The notes under the pieces are model-generated. The model was not told where the DNA came from and searched no databases. It worked only from the letters and a program-made list of their open reading frames with translations. Of a DNA stretch of 64,000 nucleotides, positions 12,101 to 27,100 are shown in pieces. Location: positions 18,376,747-18,440,746 of the forward strand of contig OZ038451.1 in NCBI GenBank assembly GCA_964036195.1, read 5' to 3'. The position numbers and the translations under genes were made by a program. How positions within the stretch are numbered: the stretch's first letter is position 1; each line of letters begins with the position of its first letter. The stretch is from Sphaerolaimus hirsutus (taxonomy: Eukaryota > Nematoda > Chromadorea > Monhysterida > Sphaerolaimidae).

Positions 12101-15100
12101 TTTTCATCACTTCACTCCCCAACAAAGATTCTGATCAATTCATAGCATTTAAAAAAATAGCCACGCGCAAACCACAAAATAAAAATAAAAAATACCGCAG
12201 TACAGTAAAAGGACACGTACGCATAACAGCTTGAGCAGGTCGCCGAAATGCGACTGGGGCGTGATGCGCTCGCGGAACATGTGCACCGTGCCGTGCGACA
12301 GGTAGTAGTACGACGCGATTCTGCCCAGTGGACGCGATATCAACGTGCGCCCGTCCCTCGCGTCAATCTGACATGTGTTGTCAGTTTTCTAGATGGTTTT
12401 CTGCACTTTTTTGTCACTTGACTTTCTTGTCAAATGAAATGACCTTTGGTCGAAATTTACTATTCGATTTTGAACTTGAAAAATTACTTATTCCCCGAAA
12501 CGGAATGCAAAGTGTTCTGCTCCGTCATCCCGTTGGAATCAGGAAATTTGAAACTATCTGGAACTCAATAAAATTCCGAACCGCCACTTGACACGAAATT
12601 CTAAATTGGATTTGTACCTGGACACAGTCGGCGTGCTGGAGCATGGCTAGTTGTTGGTCGATCAGCCTCGACAGGAACACGTTCACGTTGTCTTGCTCCA
12701 CCGACGCCAGGCCGTAGTACCTGCCAGTGCGGTGTGTGTTTATGTGTACATTTGACACTTTATTTACACTTTAAAGGGCTTGGGATTGCCACCTGGGCGA
12801 TGATCGTGAACCCTGTCATCGGCCTTCAGTGACAAAAAGTTTCAAATTGCCGGTATTATATCAACAAGGAATGTGGAACTTTGGCGTCGATTCGCAGGGT
12901 TAGGCAATTTTCCGGATAGTTTAACTCCCCCAATTTCCGCCCCCTCCCCAACCCCACTCTTTACTACCCACGAATAAAATTGATCAAGTATCATCTTAAA
13001 TGTTAGATACCCGGTAAAATTCGAAAGAACACTTTTCCGAGAATATTATATTTCACCGGTCAGTCGACAAACTCATCCCACATTTCACACATTACATGAC
13101 GGACTCCAGGCTCCAGGACGCCCCTCCCAACAAAAATACCCCCCCCAAACCCTCACGTGGGATTCTTCAACAGCCTCCTAAAGTAGTAGGTCCAAGTGAG
13201 ATAAGTCACAGCGTCGGGTCTGGACTTGACGCTGCCGCCGGCGACCTCAGCGTTCAGGTGGTCGGCCAGGGCCGCGCCCAGGTGCGACTCCACCGGGAAC
13301 GGCTCGTACAGGAACTTCTTGTAGAAGGCCTTTTTGACGTCCTGTAGTTGGGAGAAAGTGGTTTAGGTGTTTTAGGGATGGGAACGGTTGGGTAAATGTT
13401 CAATGGTGATTAACCGGTTATCACCGGCAGGGACGTATCCAGGATGTTTGAGCGGGGGGGCTGCTTGTTTACGGAGCCCGGCGAGGGGGGGGGCTCAGCC
13501 CCCCCCCCCTAAAATTTTAGCTACATAGTGGCGGAATGGCGCCATGGCGCTGGCGCCATAGTAGGCGCCACGCCATGGCGCCATTGGCGTTGGCGTCAGC
13601 GCCATGGAACGCTGTATATTTATGTATGTAAATATACATACAAAACAGCAAAAAGCACAACATTTTTAATGATTTGCGGCCACATGGAGCAAATCTGATG
13701 ATAATACCTTATATCTGGTGAAGAATGCGCGCTTGCGCGCAAAATTTTTTACGCTGACGTTGAAATAGTCGCATTTTCTGGTCACTTTCTGGTCTCGCCC
13801 CGGGAGGGGGGGGGGGCTGCAGCCCCCCCGCCCTCCCTGGGTACTGCCCTGATCACCGGTACAGAACGGTGAATTCACTTAACTCCTTGGATTCGTGATA
13901 GTTTTTTACCCCGACTGATTTTGATGTGGTGTTAATACATAACAGTTTGAGAAAAGAAGGGCAATGGTATGAAGTTATGTAGTAGTACTCAAAAACTTAA
14001 CCATTATGGCCAGGCGCGGGAACATTTCAACAGATGCCACATATCCCAGCCCAAAAATATTCAATTTCAAAATCCCACTCCCCAATCAAAATCTACCACA
14101 CCAGTCCCCCCCCCTCACTCACATGTACGAAAACGCAGGCTACCCCATGATCATCAAACTGGGGCCGCCCTGCTCGCCCGACCATCTGCAGCACGTCGGT
14201 GACGGGCATGTCCACGTAGCGCCGCACCTTGCCGTCGTAGTACTCGGTGCCCTTGACCACGACCAGGTGCGCAGGGAAGTTGACCCCCCACGCCAGGGTC
14301 GCCGTGGTCACCAGGACCTGTTAGGGGGTGCTGGGTTGATTTACGTCAAAGTACGCGAGTACAGAAAACGTATTTTAGGGGGCATTTTCAGCGCAATGTG
14401 GGTTTCAGAAAAATCAATGAAGGTCATAGAAAGTGACCGATATTTGCCTAATAAATACTTGGCATAAGAAAAAAGAACATTTTTGATTTATTCCAGAGCA
14501 AAAATTGGAAAACAAAGCTCAGTTTTACGTTGTCCCCGAAAGAATAGTAATTTACTAACCTTATACGTGAAACCTTGGTGTAATAGTAAAGAATTTATTT
14601 TACGTTTTCTGTACTTAGTGTTGAGCCAAAAAAATACTTCACGTCTAAAGAAAAGTTCAGTACTTTGAACAACTCCCATTGGCACTCACCTGTATCTTTG
14701 CTTTGGCGAACAATTTCTCGACCACGTTGCGGTCGGTCTCGCACAGGCCGGCGTGGTGCACACCGATGCCGAAGCTCAGCGCCAACTTGAGTTTGTGGTC
14801 GCGCACCGTGCTCACCGCTATCTCCAGTTCCTGGCCATTGGGAATTGGTATGGAGGGGGTGGAGTTTGATGATCGTAGTTGATTTGTTCACGAGTTTTGA
14901 TCAATTTTAGTAAAACCAACATAATGTTTTATTTGACTTTTTATATCAAGTTTCAGCGTCACAGTTGAAAAATGGGAGTGCTATCACAATTATATTGCGT
15001 TATGGTTTTTCTCATTTCACTTCACTGTGAAAATTTTCAAAAAATTGCTATCCCCTAAAATATGCGAGTTATGCAGTTGACAATAACAGTAAATTGCAAT

Positions 15101-18100
15101 CTATAAATGGTAAGTCATGAAACAAAACTATTTGAACCCCCAAAACAGACCTCCGGCTCGCAATGCACCCAAGCGCGCTGCAGATTGTCGGCGACCAGCA
15201 GCGACATGAGGTCGACGGCGGTCAAGTGCGTCTGCCGCCGCGACGACACGAACACCAGCGCCGGCCGCTCGGCGGAGTGCTCGCGCACCGCTGGGACACA
15301 CGAAGCGTTTTTTACATGTCCCACTTTACAGCGTTTTGTGTCTTGTGCGACACAAAACACGATTTCGATATCGACCATATCTGATACCGGTTATTGTTTT
15401 TTAAGGTCATTGTTTATCGACACCAAAGCGAAAAAAGGTATCCGAACCGAGCAAAAAAAGATTGTCGAGTCACATCGACAGTCAATGTATTTATTACATC
15501 ATCCCAACCCCACTACCGCCCCAAGCTTTGCACACGCACCCAAATAAGCGGGTTTGTTCATGGTTGCCATTCGGGGGCAGTAGTGCTTGCCGGCGAAGCC
15601 CTGGATGTGCACCTCGGTGGGCACGGGACGCACGGACGGACGGAAGTTGTACAGACCCATCTGACAGAGGAACGCACATTTATTAGCGGGTGCCACCACT
15701 CCCAGGCACTGTAAAGTGTCCTGTAAAATGTAAAATGTCATGCATGTCAAAAGTCATGTAAAATTACATCTTTAAATTTCACTGACTTTTGACTATTTGC
15801 ATTTTACAGGGTTATTGAAGTAAAGTGTCAAATGTCATACAAGTTTGTCAATTGTCATGCAAAATGTCAGAAGTTCAATAATAAAATATTCTCTTTTTTA
15901 TTTTAATTGACATTTTCATGTAACTTGTAACTTAACAGGGCGCGGGACTGCACTTACAAGCGTCCGACAAAACCCACCCAATCAACCCCCCCTCACCTCC
16001 TCAATGCCCAGCCAAGCAGCCATGTCATCAGCATTAGCCAGCGCAGTGGACAAGCCCAATATCCTGACTCTACTGCCGGTGCGGCCAGCCATGTAATTCA
16101 TGCGGGCCACTAGCACTTCCAGGGCGGCGCCCCGTTCAGAGCCGAGCAGGTGGATCTCGTCCACGATCAGGACACGCACCCGGCGCACGTAGTCGCGTGA
16201 CTGCCACGAACGGGACACCTGCGGGGAGACGGCAGGGTTTTGTAGGGGGGGTTGAGGGGGGAGGGGGTTACTCCCTCAAATCCGCCAGCTATCTATCTAT
16301 CCCGGAGGCAAAATTTTGAGCTACTATTGGCTTCTGTACCGGAGCAATTTACTATCTACACGACCCCCCCCCCTTCGAAATCTACAAAATCCCTAGAGGG
16401 GCAGTGGGGGATTTTGGGCGGCAGTTATCATTTTAGGAATAGATTTTGTTGAGCTAGTGTTGAGCCGATACTGCAACTTGTTTGAGCTATTACTTTTTCG
16501 AATCCATTTTACGATCAGGGTCTAGTATGAAGGGCTGTAGACACTGATGAAACCCAGCTAAGATGCGCTAGGCTAGCAATATGGGTCGAAACTAGCGCTG
16601 TGTCTAAACCCCACAGTGCTCCGTATCTACAAAACCCGGCTTGAAACTTTCACAGGCATCGTATACATCAAAACATGGTCACTGCACAGGATCAATCTCT
16701 AATAGTTACAATTTTGTAATTGCGATTCACGCTTTACACATTTATACAAAGACATACCTACATGGAATACCGCAAAATGGTCCATAATGGGAAGAAGCAA
16801 TGGCAAACTAACACCGTCCCACTTTTCAGGCGTGGTTACAATGAGAGCCGATTGTTTGAGCGCCTGTATGTCAGGGCTCACATCTCCCGTCATTTCCACA
16901 AGAGGTCGACCTGCGTGTAGGATTGCAAGCGTATTGACAGCATACACACACTAGTTGACACACACTTGTCAACTGGTCTGTGTCAACTAGTGTGCGGACC
17001 GCAATTGAGGCGTTTGGTTCCGTAACTCGATAACAACCAAAGTGAAAAAAATTGAGTTAGGTGTGGATCTCATATAAGCGTACATATTTGTATATGATAG
17101 TAAAAAATCAGCTCAATATATAACACCATTCCCGAGATAGACACCGATTTTTGAAAAAAATGTAAATTTTCATCCGAAACTCGATATCTCCACCATCAAA
17201 TGGTGAATTTTCACTCGAAACTCGATAACTCCAAAAATATTTATCATACTTTTCACTCGAAACTCGATATCTCCACTGAAAAAACTTTGCATCCGAAACT
17301 CGTTATAAATTTAAACGGGGATTGCTGAATGAAGTTTGCATCCGAAACTCGTTATAAAATTTTGTTCGTTAAATTTGTTGCCGTAATGACCTAACTTTCA
17401 AATGGACCTAACTCTAGCCATATTTTCCGGCCAGAAGATTGTGAATATGGAAACGGTAGATAAATTCGTTGGCTTTCAAAAAGTATTGGGCAAGGGTTGT
17501 CACTCAAAGTGTGCCCGCTCAGGCCACTTTCAAATTTTCAAATGCAATTTTCAAAAAACTGAAAAACATGGAGTTATCGAGTTTCGGAAGCAAACTCCTC
17601 AATTATTGTACTTTAGAATGCGGATATAAAAATATATATATCAAAACAGTGTCAAACTTTCTTCGGTATTGGGAATAATTACGATTGGTTTAATTTAATT
17701 TATATGTAAATATTATCTGGCTAATTATTGGAGAGTACTTCATTGGCGCTCCACACGGTGGTTGACGCTACTTTTTAGAAGTCGATTGAGTCAACTCAGA
17801 GTCAACTGTTTTAAGTATAACTATTTTTAATTTTTTACCTGTGTTGATTAAGAAATATTGAGAAGTCGATTGATGTAGAATGAAAGAAGGGGATTTTTTG
17901 GATACATATTGTAAATGGCTCAGAGTCAATTGAATTTTTGACCAGTTGACTCTGAGTTGACGCTAATTTTGGCGTCAACTAGCGTGTGTGGGACCATTAT
18001 TCCTTTCACCAAATTTTTGTCTACTTATCACCCGTTTTTACAACGCATACAACCATACAAATTTACGGGTTTTACTTTCACCAATTCCCAAAGCAAAACA

Positions 18101-21100
18101 TTCCAGCGGCACCCACCAATGAGCGGCTGCAATCTGCGCCGCCAGTCGTTCATCCGCTCGCGCACGAGCGCCTTCATGGGCGCGATGTAGACGCACTTGG
18201 CGGTGTCGTCGGCGGCGAGCGCGCGCAGGATGGCCAACTCGGCCGCCACCGTCTTGCCGCTGCCCGTCGGCGCGCACACCAAAGCGTTGCTGCAGGGGGG
18301 GGGGCGGAGTTTGTGAATGGAAATCACCACTTACAAAGGTATTCAATGGTTGCACAGCCATTGTATGACTACAGTATTTCCTCGAAATACCCCCAGGGGG
18401 TTTATTTTTTCAGAAACTACAAATTTTGAGGGGGCTTATTCGAGGGAGGGGCGTTTATTATTTCCTCATCTCGCTCAGACAGGGGGTATTTCAAATGGGT
18501 ATTTAGAGGGGGTAATTCACGGGGGCATTCAGAGGATTCATAATAATACTGTAAATAACGGCAGTCAATTCTGCCTGGCGTACCGGTCAGTGTGATACAG
18601 ACAGTGGAATATCTGCGTCTGCACCGCGTTGAAATACTCGAAGTTGTACAGTTGGGCGAGCTTGGGGTCGCCCAACGCGGTGGCGATGTGCAGCGGGCGC
18701 AGATTGAGCAAGTCTGCGTGGGGTGAAAATAAGAATAGCCTACATTTTCTGGCGACTAAAATGTGCAAGAACCCGAAATTGGCGATTTAAGATTCTGGCT
18801 AATACTACCAGTCTCTGCTGAGAATACCATCTAACCAGGGATCAAACTCTACCAAATGTACAATTATAAATTACACTTTTCATGTCTTTGCACAACTACT
18901 GGTATTGAAAAAATTGAGTTTTGTGTGCCATGACTGGCAACATGCCAACTACAGTGGAAACAGCCCAAAGGCACTGACCGGTGTGCCTGGAGTGCTGCTC
19001 TGGCAGGTGCATCTCGTGGAAGCTGACCGGCTCGCGTGTGTCGCACCCAAGCCACCTGCGTGCCAATCGCGTTTTTGTTATTGTGTTGTTTTAATAAAAA
19101 TAAAAGAAAAACAAAATGAGATCAGGAATATCAGGCAATTTATACCGGGTAAAATGCAAACGAAAGTATTATCGGAAATTTTCCATTTGACACTTTACAT
19201 GACATTTGAAGAGTGGTGTCTGACGTCTGGCATTATCTTTTCCAGGGTACCTGCCTACAGGGCACGTACAATTTAAGGTGCGCATCACCCGACATCGCGT
19301 AAACCCCGCCCATGCAAATAAAAAAATGTACAACCGTACCAAAACAAAACAAAAAACCCAACCTCTCAGCGAGCACAGCCACAATATACTGACTGGGCAG
19401 GTGTTTCTCACTAATGGGAATGGTGAACTGGAGATGCTGGGGCTCCCTCCTGTCCACCTGGCGCTTGAACATGGCGAAGTACTCGTGGTGGTAGATGTAG
19501 TTGTCGTCGGGGTTCTCCACCCAGATGTACCACGGCTCAACCGCTGATTTGCCCAGGAAGCGAGAATCCCATTGGTAGTCCGCGCTGGATAGATTGGTAA
19601 AGAGTTTTTTGAAAATCGATTTTTATGCTGCACGATTTTTTTAAATGAGAATCGACTTTTTTCAAAATTGCACATATTTTTCTGTGAAATCATCTCGAAG
19701 ATGAATACAGATAAATACTTCACGCCATGATAAGTAATAGCTATTGAACTACCATGTCTGCCGTGGTCGTATAATAATCGTACAGTAACGGAATAGGACA
19801 AAATGGGCTATTTTCGCTTTTTATAAATTCATGAATATTTGACAATTTTGTCGGTGAAAACCAAACCTTCCTCTTGAAAAAAGAGAACTATCACACATCG
19901 ATATCGAAGAAATTATCGTTCCAACCCTACAACAGCATCGACACGGCACACGGTAAACTCACGTGATGGTCAGGTTCACTTGCAGTATGGTGCGCGTGAT
20001 CGGCCGAACGGACACGTCCAACTTCAAACGCGGCATGTGTCGCGCGGCCGTTATCACCGCGCGCCCATCCACCCTGCGTGCAGTGTGGCGCTGTGTGCGA
20101 CCGACCAGTGTAGCAGTTGCAGTGTTTCACCACGGGAACAGTCCTTGGCCGTGTAAAATGCCAAATGTCATGCAAAGTGTAAAAAGTCATATAGTAAAAT
20201 TCCCGGTAAAATATCAAACGCGTTTGCCATTTTACCGGGAATTTTACAGGACATTTTACACTTTGCAGACATTTTACAGGACATTTTGCAGGGTCTAGGA
20301 TTGACATCACAGTAGTACCTGAGCGCGTGCGACACGTCTGCGGCGTCCATGTCGAGCAGCTTGTCGATGCTCCAGCGGATGGCGTTGCTGCCCGCCAGCA
20401 TGTCCAGTTTGTGCAGCGTGGACAGGGGCACGCAACGCTCCGCCAACTGGCTGCAGGTTGGGACAAAGATGGGTAACTTGTGTGGGGGCAGCGAAATTGT
20501 TTATGAAACAAAATTTATAAAAATTTTTTTCTCCTTGTGTTGTAAACGATACATATCCTCAAGTTGTAGTCTTCCAAATTGAAATATTTTCAAAATAAAT
20601 TTTTACAAATTCAAATTTTTATCTAGACCGTCGTTTCAAAACTTTCGAACTTTCTCAAACCAGTCACTATAAAACTCCCTCCTCCCGGACCCAACCCAAA
20701 TAACAACCATCTCACTTGAAGGGGTGTCTGTGGGGCCAGCACTGGCGCTCCAGCGCGCGGCACAGAGTCAGCAGCGCTGCGGCGGCCTCCGCGTACGAGT
20801 GAACCAGCGCCATTTCGAACAAACCGCGAGCGATTCGGCCGGCGTTCTGCGTGTTTTTTTTGTGTTTATTTTACCTGGGTCCAATTTTACAAGTTTAAAA
20901 TTATAGTTGATTGTCAGTGAACGAAATTCACTCATGTATCAATTCAGCAAGCGACAAGTATCACGCAACAAGATTAGTGGCAAAAGTGAAAAACGCAAAA
21001 TTATTTTGATGAAAAACAAAATGTCATTCATCCAGTGAGATAACCACATGGCCACAGCTTTAAATCACGCAAAATCCACTCTCCTCAACCCACCTGCACC

Positions 21101-24100
21101 ACATAAGCCTGGTCGGAAATGAGCGAGAAGGCCTGCGGCTGTCTGCGGCTGATGTGCGACTGCAGCAGGATGTTCACCTTGCCCTGGACGTTCTCGCTGC
21201 CGCCCGCCACCGGCATGGGGCACGCGTCCGCCGCCAGCGCGTCCAGCTCGTTCAGCTCGTCGTCGCGCACCTTGAGAATGTAAAAAGGGGATGAAAAACA
21301 GCGTACAAGCGGTTTTTATTCGGGGTTGGTAGGGGGCACAAACGAGCAAATTTACCGTATATCCTTGAATAAGACCCCCCCTCGAATAATACCCCCCTTG
21401 AATAACACCCCCCTGTTGGCCATGTGAGGAAAAAATAACGCCCCCCCCCTTGAATAACTCCCCCCTCTTGAATAAGTCCCCCCTCTGGGTAAAACGATCG
21501 ATGAGCAACACACGAAAATGAAAACGAGACAAACAGAAAAATAAAGCTATGTCTGGGCTGATTCATCGAATGCAAATGGGGTTTGGTGTGTGAAACGAAA
21601 AATAGAAAAGAATGTTAGCCGACGGCCAACAGATACATTTTGTGTACGCAGCGTATGCATACCTACACGCCGATGAACACTAATTTTAGGATGGATACGT
21701 TGTTTTTGTTCTTGTTGAACTGGTCATTTTCTGCATTAGATGTGTTGACGGAATGCATACAAACAATGAAAAAAGTGAAAGTTTTCCTGGAAGTTCTGAG
21801 GAAAAAATAACTCCCCCCCTTGAATAGTACCCCCCTTGAATAACTCCCCCCTCCAAAACCTCTGACGAAATAATAACGCCCCTGGGGTCTTATTCAAGGA
21901 TATACGGTAACCCTGAATTTAGATCAGTTTTACTTTTTATGGCTACTATTTTGTTCACCAATTACATCACTTTTTACGCACTTTTATACGCCCTTGCCTT
22001 TTCACGTGTTTACTAGCACGAGCACTTTGAAGCACCTATACGAAGAACAGAAATTCTCCAGCCATCAACACAATACACCCTCACCCCCGAAAGCAAAATC
22101 CTGGAGACCCCCAGTGACCCTGCACCTAGGGATGGCAAGCGCTTTTTTTAAGCGCTTTTTTTTAAAAAAACGCCGCTTTTTTTTAAAAAAAAGCGCAAGG
22201 GTCCCCGCGCTTTTTTAAAAAAAAAAGCGCTGGCAAAAATTTTATTACTCATGCACTAGGTATTTTGCAAAAAATTTTGCGCGCAAGCGCATAAGTTCAC
22301 ATGCAAATTGCCATTGGTGGTTGTTTTCATTGGTTTTGTAGCATTTTAGTGGCATTGCTTCTATTCCTGCATGGTATCATGTAATAATAAGTTGAGGAGA
22401 TATGTCAGTGTAGTAAATAATATCCAGCCAATGTGCTTCCACTTTTCTACAGTGTGAAACATCACTGTCATGTATTAGCCATATTTTATAGCCAAATTTA
22501 AACACTATTCCATGCCTAACTTTACTTGCAGTCAAGAAACATTCAAAAACAGCGATATACATAATTAGTCGACATAAAATTGGATTTTTTTGGCAGAAAT
22601 CAGCACTTTTAATGCCATCAGATGATTACATAGAGATTCTATGGTTATATATCATCACAAGTACTGCTACTTGTCTGATATACCTGTATATATTGACTCA
22701 GGACCATATTTGGGAGCTTTTTAGGTAACGTCTTGACAATTTTTGAAAAAAAGCGAAAAAAGCGCGTTTTTTTAAAAAAAAGCGCTTTTTTAAAAAAAAA
22801 AGCGGGGCCGTTAAAAAAAGCGCTTTTTTCCATCCCTACCTGCACCAATCCCCACAAAACCCACCTTCAAATCAGCGAACTCGCTGGCGGCGCACACCAA
22901 CTCGACGCCGTGTCTGAGCGTCATGTGCTCGCGCAGTCGGGCGCCCGTAGTCGCAGCGCTGGGACCACCCAAGGCGGCCGACGCGGCGCTGTCCAGGCCG
23001 GCGCCCGCGCCGCTCGAACCCCCGCCCCCGCTGCCGTGCACGATCACCTGCGGATCAGTGATGGCATGCTCGATTGATTGTGGTTGTGGAGTTTATTGGC
23101 CCCACACACAGTAGTTGACGTCGACAGTCTACACCAAATGTCAACTGACACCAATCCTAATTTCAAGCTTGCATCCGAACGTCGTCCGTTAGCTCGTCAG
23201 CAAGACTTGAATTGGGATCGGAACCAGTTGACATTTGGGTGTCAATGTCAACTAGTGTGTGTGTGGAGCCAATGACCGTGTGGCAAAAGACATTCACTGG
23301 AAAAAATCGCATTGTGCTGTAAACTCTTCAAACCTGGTAAAATTTAATATAATTAAAATTCTGGGCAGGTGCCAGTTCCAGACCCTGTAAAGTCTCAGGT
23401 GTATCCAAATTTTTTTGTATCGTACACAAATATTATGTTTTTGTATCCAAATCTTAACAATCCAAGCGTGACATTTGGATACAAAAACAAAAAATTTGGA
23501 TACAATACAAAAACATTTGGATACAACATGGCACTTGACACTATGACGGTTTTTTATCTACATGCTGGAATATGTGCCTGAAACCTACCGCTACACCCAA
23601 TTTTATTAAAAAAGAAAATAGGGGGTGGTGTTGAGCATCCCCCCAAATAGTCCCCCAGTCACCTCAACAGTATCCGTCTTGATGTAGTAATGGCTGGCGA
23701 TGCGGCCCAGATCGGTGGACCTGAACGTGCCCGTGCTCTCGTTGTAGCGGATCAGCCGCAGCCTGTCCAGAACCGCGGCTGTTGACTGCACCAATTTGGT
23801 GCGGAAGTCGAATAGTAGAGGGTCCGTTCTGCACGATGGTGGTGAGATTTGAATATGTTAATTTGGTTTTGTTGAGCAGCCTAATTAGGGGGGAGACACT
23901 GATAAACCGGCCACACACATACATATTTATCACACTTTTTACAGCCGTAATTTCGGAAAATTGATGGAACTGTTTCAAATAGATCGAAATCTAATATTTT
24001 ACAGTTTTACAAATATTTTACAATTAATCGCGCTACCCAAAAAATCCAATCAATAAAAACCGGCACCTGGTGGCGTTGTAAGGCAGCCCGTACGCCATTG

Positions 24101-27100
24101 GATTCAACTGAGCGCGCACAAAAAGATAAGTGTAATTCAGCCAGCGCACTGCCTCCTCCACGTTGGTCACGGTACCGAGCACGATCTCGGCGTTCATGTT
24201 GTCCGCCAGCTGCCGCATCAGCTGCGACTCGATTGGCGCCTGCTCGTGCGTAGAACATTTCGCGACATTTTGTAGAAAAAAGCAGAACATTTACTTTTGT
24301 AAGTGAGATTTTTTCCTACATTTTTTTTGTGTGGATACCTAATTGATACAGATTTATGAAAAACCAACCCAATATAAAATATTCGATAAAATACAAATAA
24401 CCAGCACTCTACCTGTCTGGTGAGCAGCGACAAGTATCGATAAAGTCTGTCGTGGCCAGTGATAATCACCCCCTCGCCGGTAGTGTCGTATTGTGGCCTG
24501 CCGGCGCGGCCGAAAATCTGTGACAGAATTTAACTAATTGCACAGGATTTTTGGGCAACCTGATCATTTTACACACGCTGAATATTTAGAGTTGTGTCTG
24601 ATTTCAAACAAAACGAATAATTACAGACGGAAACAGTACGGAATCGGTTTGCCCGAAAAACCAATCGAAGTGACAATAAATGTGGTAAAATGTAAAAAAT
24701 AAAGGTGTAAGTAGTAATTTAAGTGGTGAGTAAAGTGACAGGTAAACTTATAAGTGACAAATAAATTACTAAACGAAAATTTGAAACTTAAGTTATTTGT
24801 AAATTATACGTCCACCAGGTCAGTCTATAATTTCACTTGTCAAGGACCCACCACAAGTTTACTTATCACTTACCACTTCTCATCACACATCCACATACAG
24901 AATCACCCCCACCCACCTGCTGCACATCCAATATGCCCAAATCGACCATAGCCCCATGCTTGGAGTCATACACATCAGTGCCGCGTATGATAACCGCATG
25001 GGCGGGCAAGTTGACGCCCCAGGCGAGCGTGGCCGTGCAGCACAGCAGGCGGATGTGGCCGTCGGCGAAGAGCCGCTCGGACAGGAGGCGGTCGGCGCGC
25101 AGCATGCCCGCGTGGTGCACCCCCAGGCCCGAGGGGAACAGTTCCTGGCATGTGGGTAGCGGGGTGGTTTTTGATGGGTGTGATTGCGTGCGATTATTTC
25201 TTTTTCGAATGTTTTTTAATTCTCGAATTTTTGTCTGTCATTGATTATAAATTGAAAATCATGACAGTTTTGTCACTTCGCTGGCAGGGACGTAGCCAGG
25301 ATTTTTGAGCGGGGGGGGGGGCGGATTGTATACGGAGCTCGGCGAACGGGCCCCCCCCCCAAAAAAAAAATTTGACCCCTGTGGTAAAGGAATGGCGCCT
25401 TGGCGCCAGCGCCATTCGTAGGCGCGACGCCATGGCGCCATTGGCGCCAAATAGTGCTGTACTTGTATGTATTTTACATACATATACAGCGACGGGGGCG
25501 AATTTTCAGTGCTTTTTTGGTCCTAAACCACAGGTATAAGTAAAATATACTGTGCGGCGCTGAAATGCGCGCTTGCGCGCAAAATTTTTCCGGACTGGCG
25601 ACAAAATCGCTTTACGGAAGCACCATTTCGGGTATATTTTCTTGTCCGACCCGTGAAGGGGGGGGGGCCGCCCCCCGCCCCCCCCCCTGGCTACGTCCTT
25701 GTTCTGGTAATTCAGAAGCTGGAGAAAGTGCACCACCTCTAACTACAAAAAACAACCCCCCAAAAAACCACTCGCTGTCAAATACCCCCAACCCCCCCCC
25801 CTCCCCCAACCTGCAGCAATCGATTCCTCGACCTAGAAACGGCTTTCTTGGCAATGTGCAGCGAGTCGGTCTCCGCGGGCCGGAACACATCCGCCTCGCC
25901 GCGGTTGAGCGCCGCCTGCGCCAGCCACTGCGCCAGGCGTCCGGTAGCGTTGCGCGCGTGCACGAACACTAGCACCTGGGGGATTATTATGGAAGGGGGT
26001 GAGAGGGGGTGAATGGAACTGTGCGTGGATGTGAACGGCGAGCGCCCGAATACAAAAAGTTTCAGGCGCCTTGTGTGTTGATCAAGTTTGGCCAGATACC
26101 AACTGAAAAATATCACCCAATGTTGCACGGCACACTCAAATTTTCAATTGCAGTTCGAACACTTTTTCAAGGGCGGAATTCAAAAGGGTAGAATTAAAAA
26201 TGGGGGCAGAATCCAAAAACGTTCGAACTGCCCTCGATTTCAATTCCGCACATGAAACGTTCGAACACTTTGCACGATGGCGGAATTGCCCCGGTTGTGC
26301 ATGGGCGGAATTATTTCAGACAGGTAGGAAAGTGCAAAATGTCTGAACCGCCCTTGGAATTCCGCCTTGGCGGAACTCAAAAACGTCCGAACCGCCCTTG
26401 ACAATTTTGAGTGTGCAGTGCGCCATCTAGGCCAGAAAACATTGGGACACGTTCTAGAGGGTGGAATTCAGTTGATGTTTACACAAATATGCCATACGGT
26501 GAACTTCAATATCTTTAAAACAAGTTGATATTATAAAAAAAATTCTCTATTCATTTTTGAAGACAAAGCCTAGATCTACCTATAAAATTTTTTTCACAAA
26601 TGTGTTTGGTGACTTCAGCTCCATGTATACGTCCCTACCACATAATATTGTTATGAACAGTGTCATAAAACTTATAGAGCTGTGTATGACCAACTCTAAA
26701 AAACGTTATTTGAAAATATCCGGTAATTTCTGTACATACACAGACATCATCACAGACGGCAATATTTATCTTGACAAACACACTGCAATTGATCTTATCT
26801 ATACCATTTTAAATGAATCGTATGTAAATTTTGCAGGTTTCGTATTTCGACAACAAAAGGGGATACCTATGGGCGGAGCCTGTAGCCCCCTCTTATGTGA
26901 CATTACAATGTTGATGATTGAACGCGAGTTTGTTCGAAATGGTAAAAATAGACATTTAACATGTAAAATGGGACCGTTCGTTAGATATATAGATGACTTA
27001 CTAGGCTTTGTTACACCCAGCGTTGATAGTCTTGGGCTAATACGTGACATTTACCCAGCTGAACTACCCATAAATCCCACCCACAAAAATGATCACACAT

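Larger units (their letters stand above)
9131..18713 (-). other. ASCC3: ASCC3 helicase cassette 2 and C-terminal Sec63-like domain
   Basis: RecA1: [15 protein letters not shown] (exon 18713-18584), Walker A APTGSGKT (18289-18117), TTPEKWDG (16910-16813), DEIH box [12 protein letters not shown] and motif [13 protein letters not shown] (16218-15997). RecA2: [16 protein letters not shown] (15660-15540), VFVSSRRQT (15290-15151), [10 protein letters not shown] (14830-14690), [13 protein letters not shown] and GRAGRPQFD (14317-14123). Then [16 protein letters not shown] (13341-13157), winged helix [14 protein letters not shown] (12367-12221), [11 protein letters not shown] and SPHTKAHLL (11864-11727), [12 protein letters not shown] (10068-9983) and [15 protein letters not shown] (9802-9548). 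Complete, with no missing motif. Confidence 0.93.

Noticed and set aside
16943-17600. CRISPR array
   Set aside because: The repeats are imperfect and unevenly spaced, with no unique equal-length spacers, and the DNA is eukaryotic.
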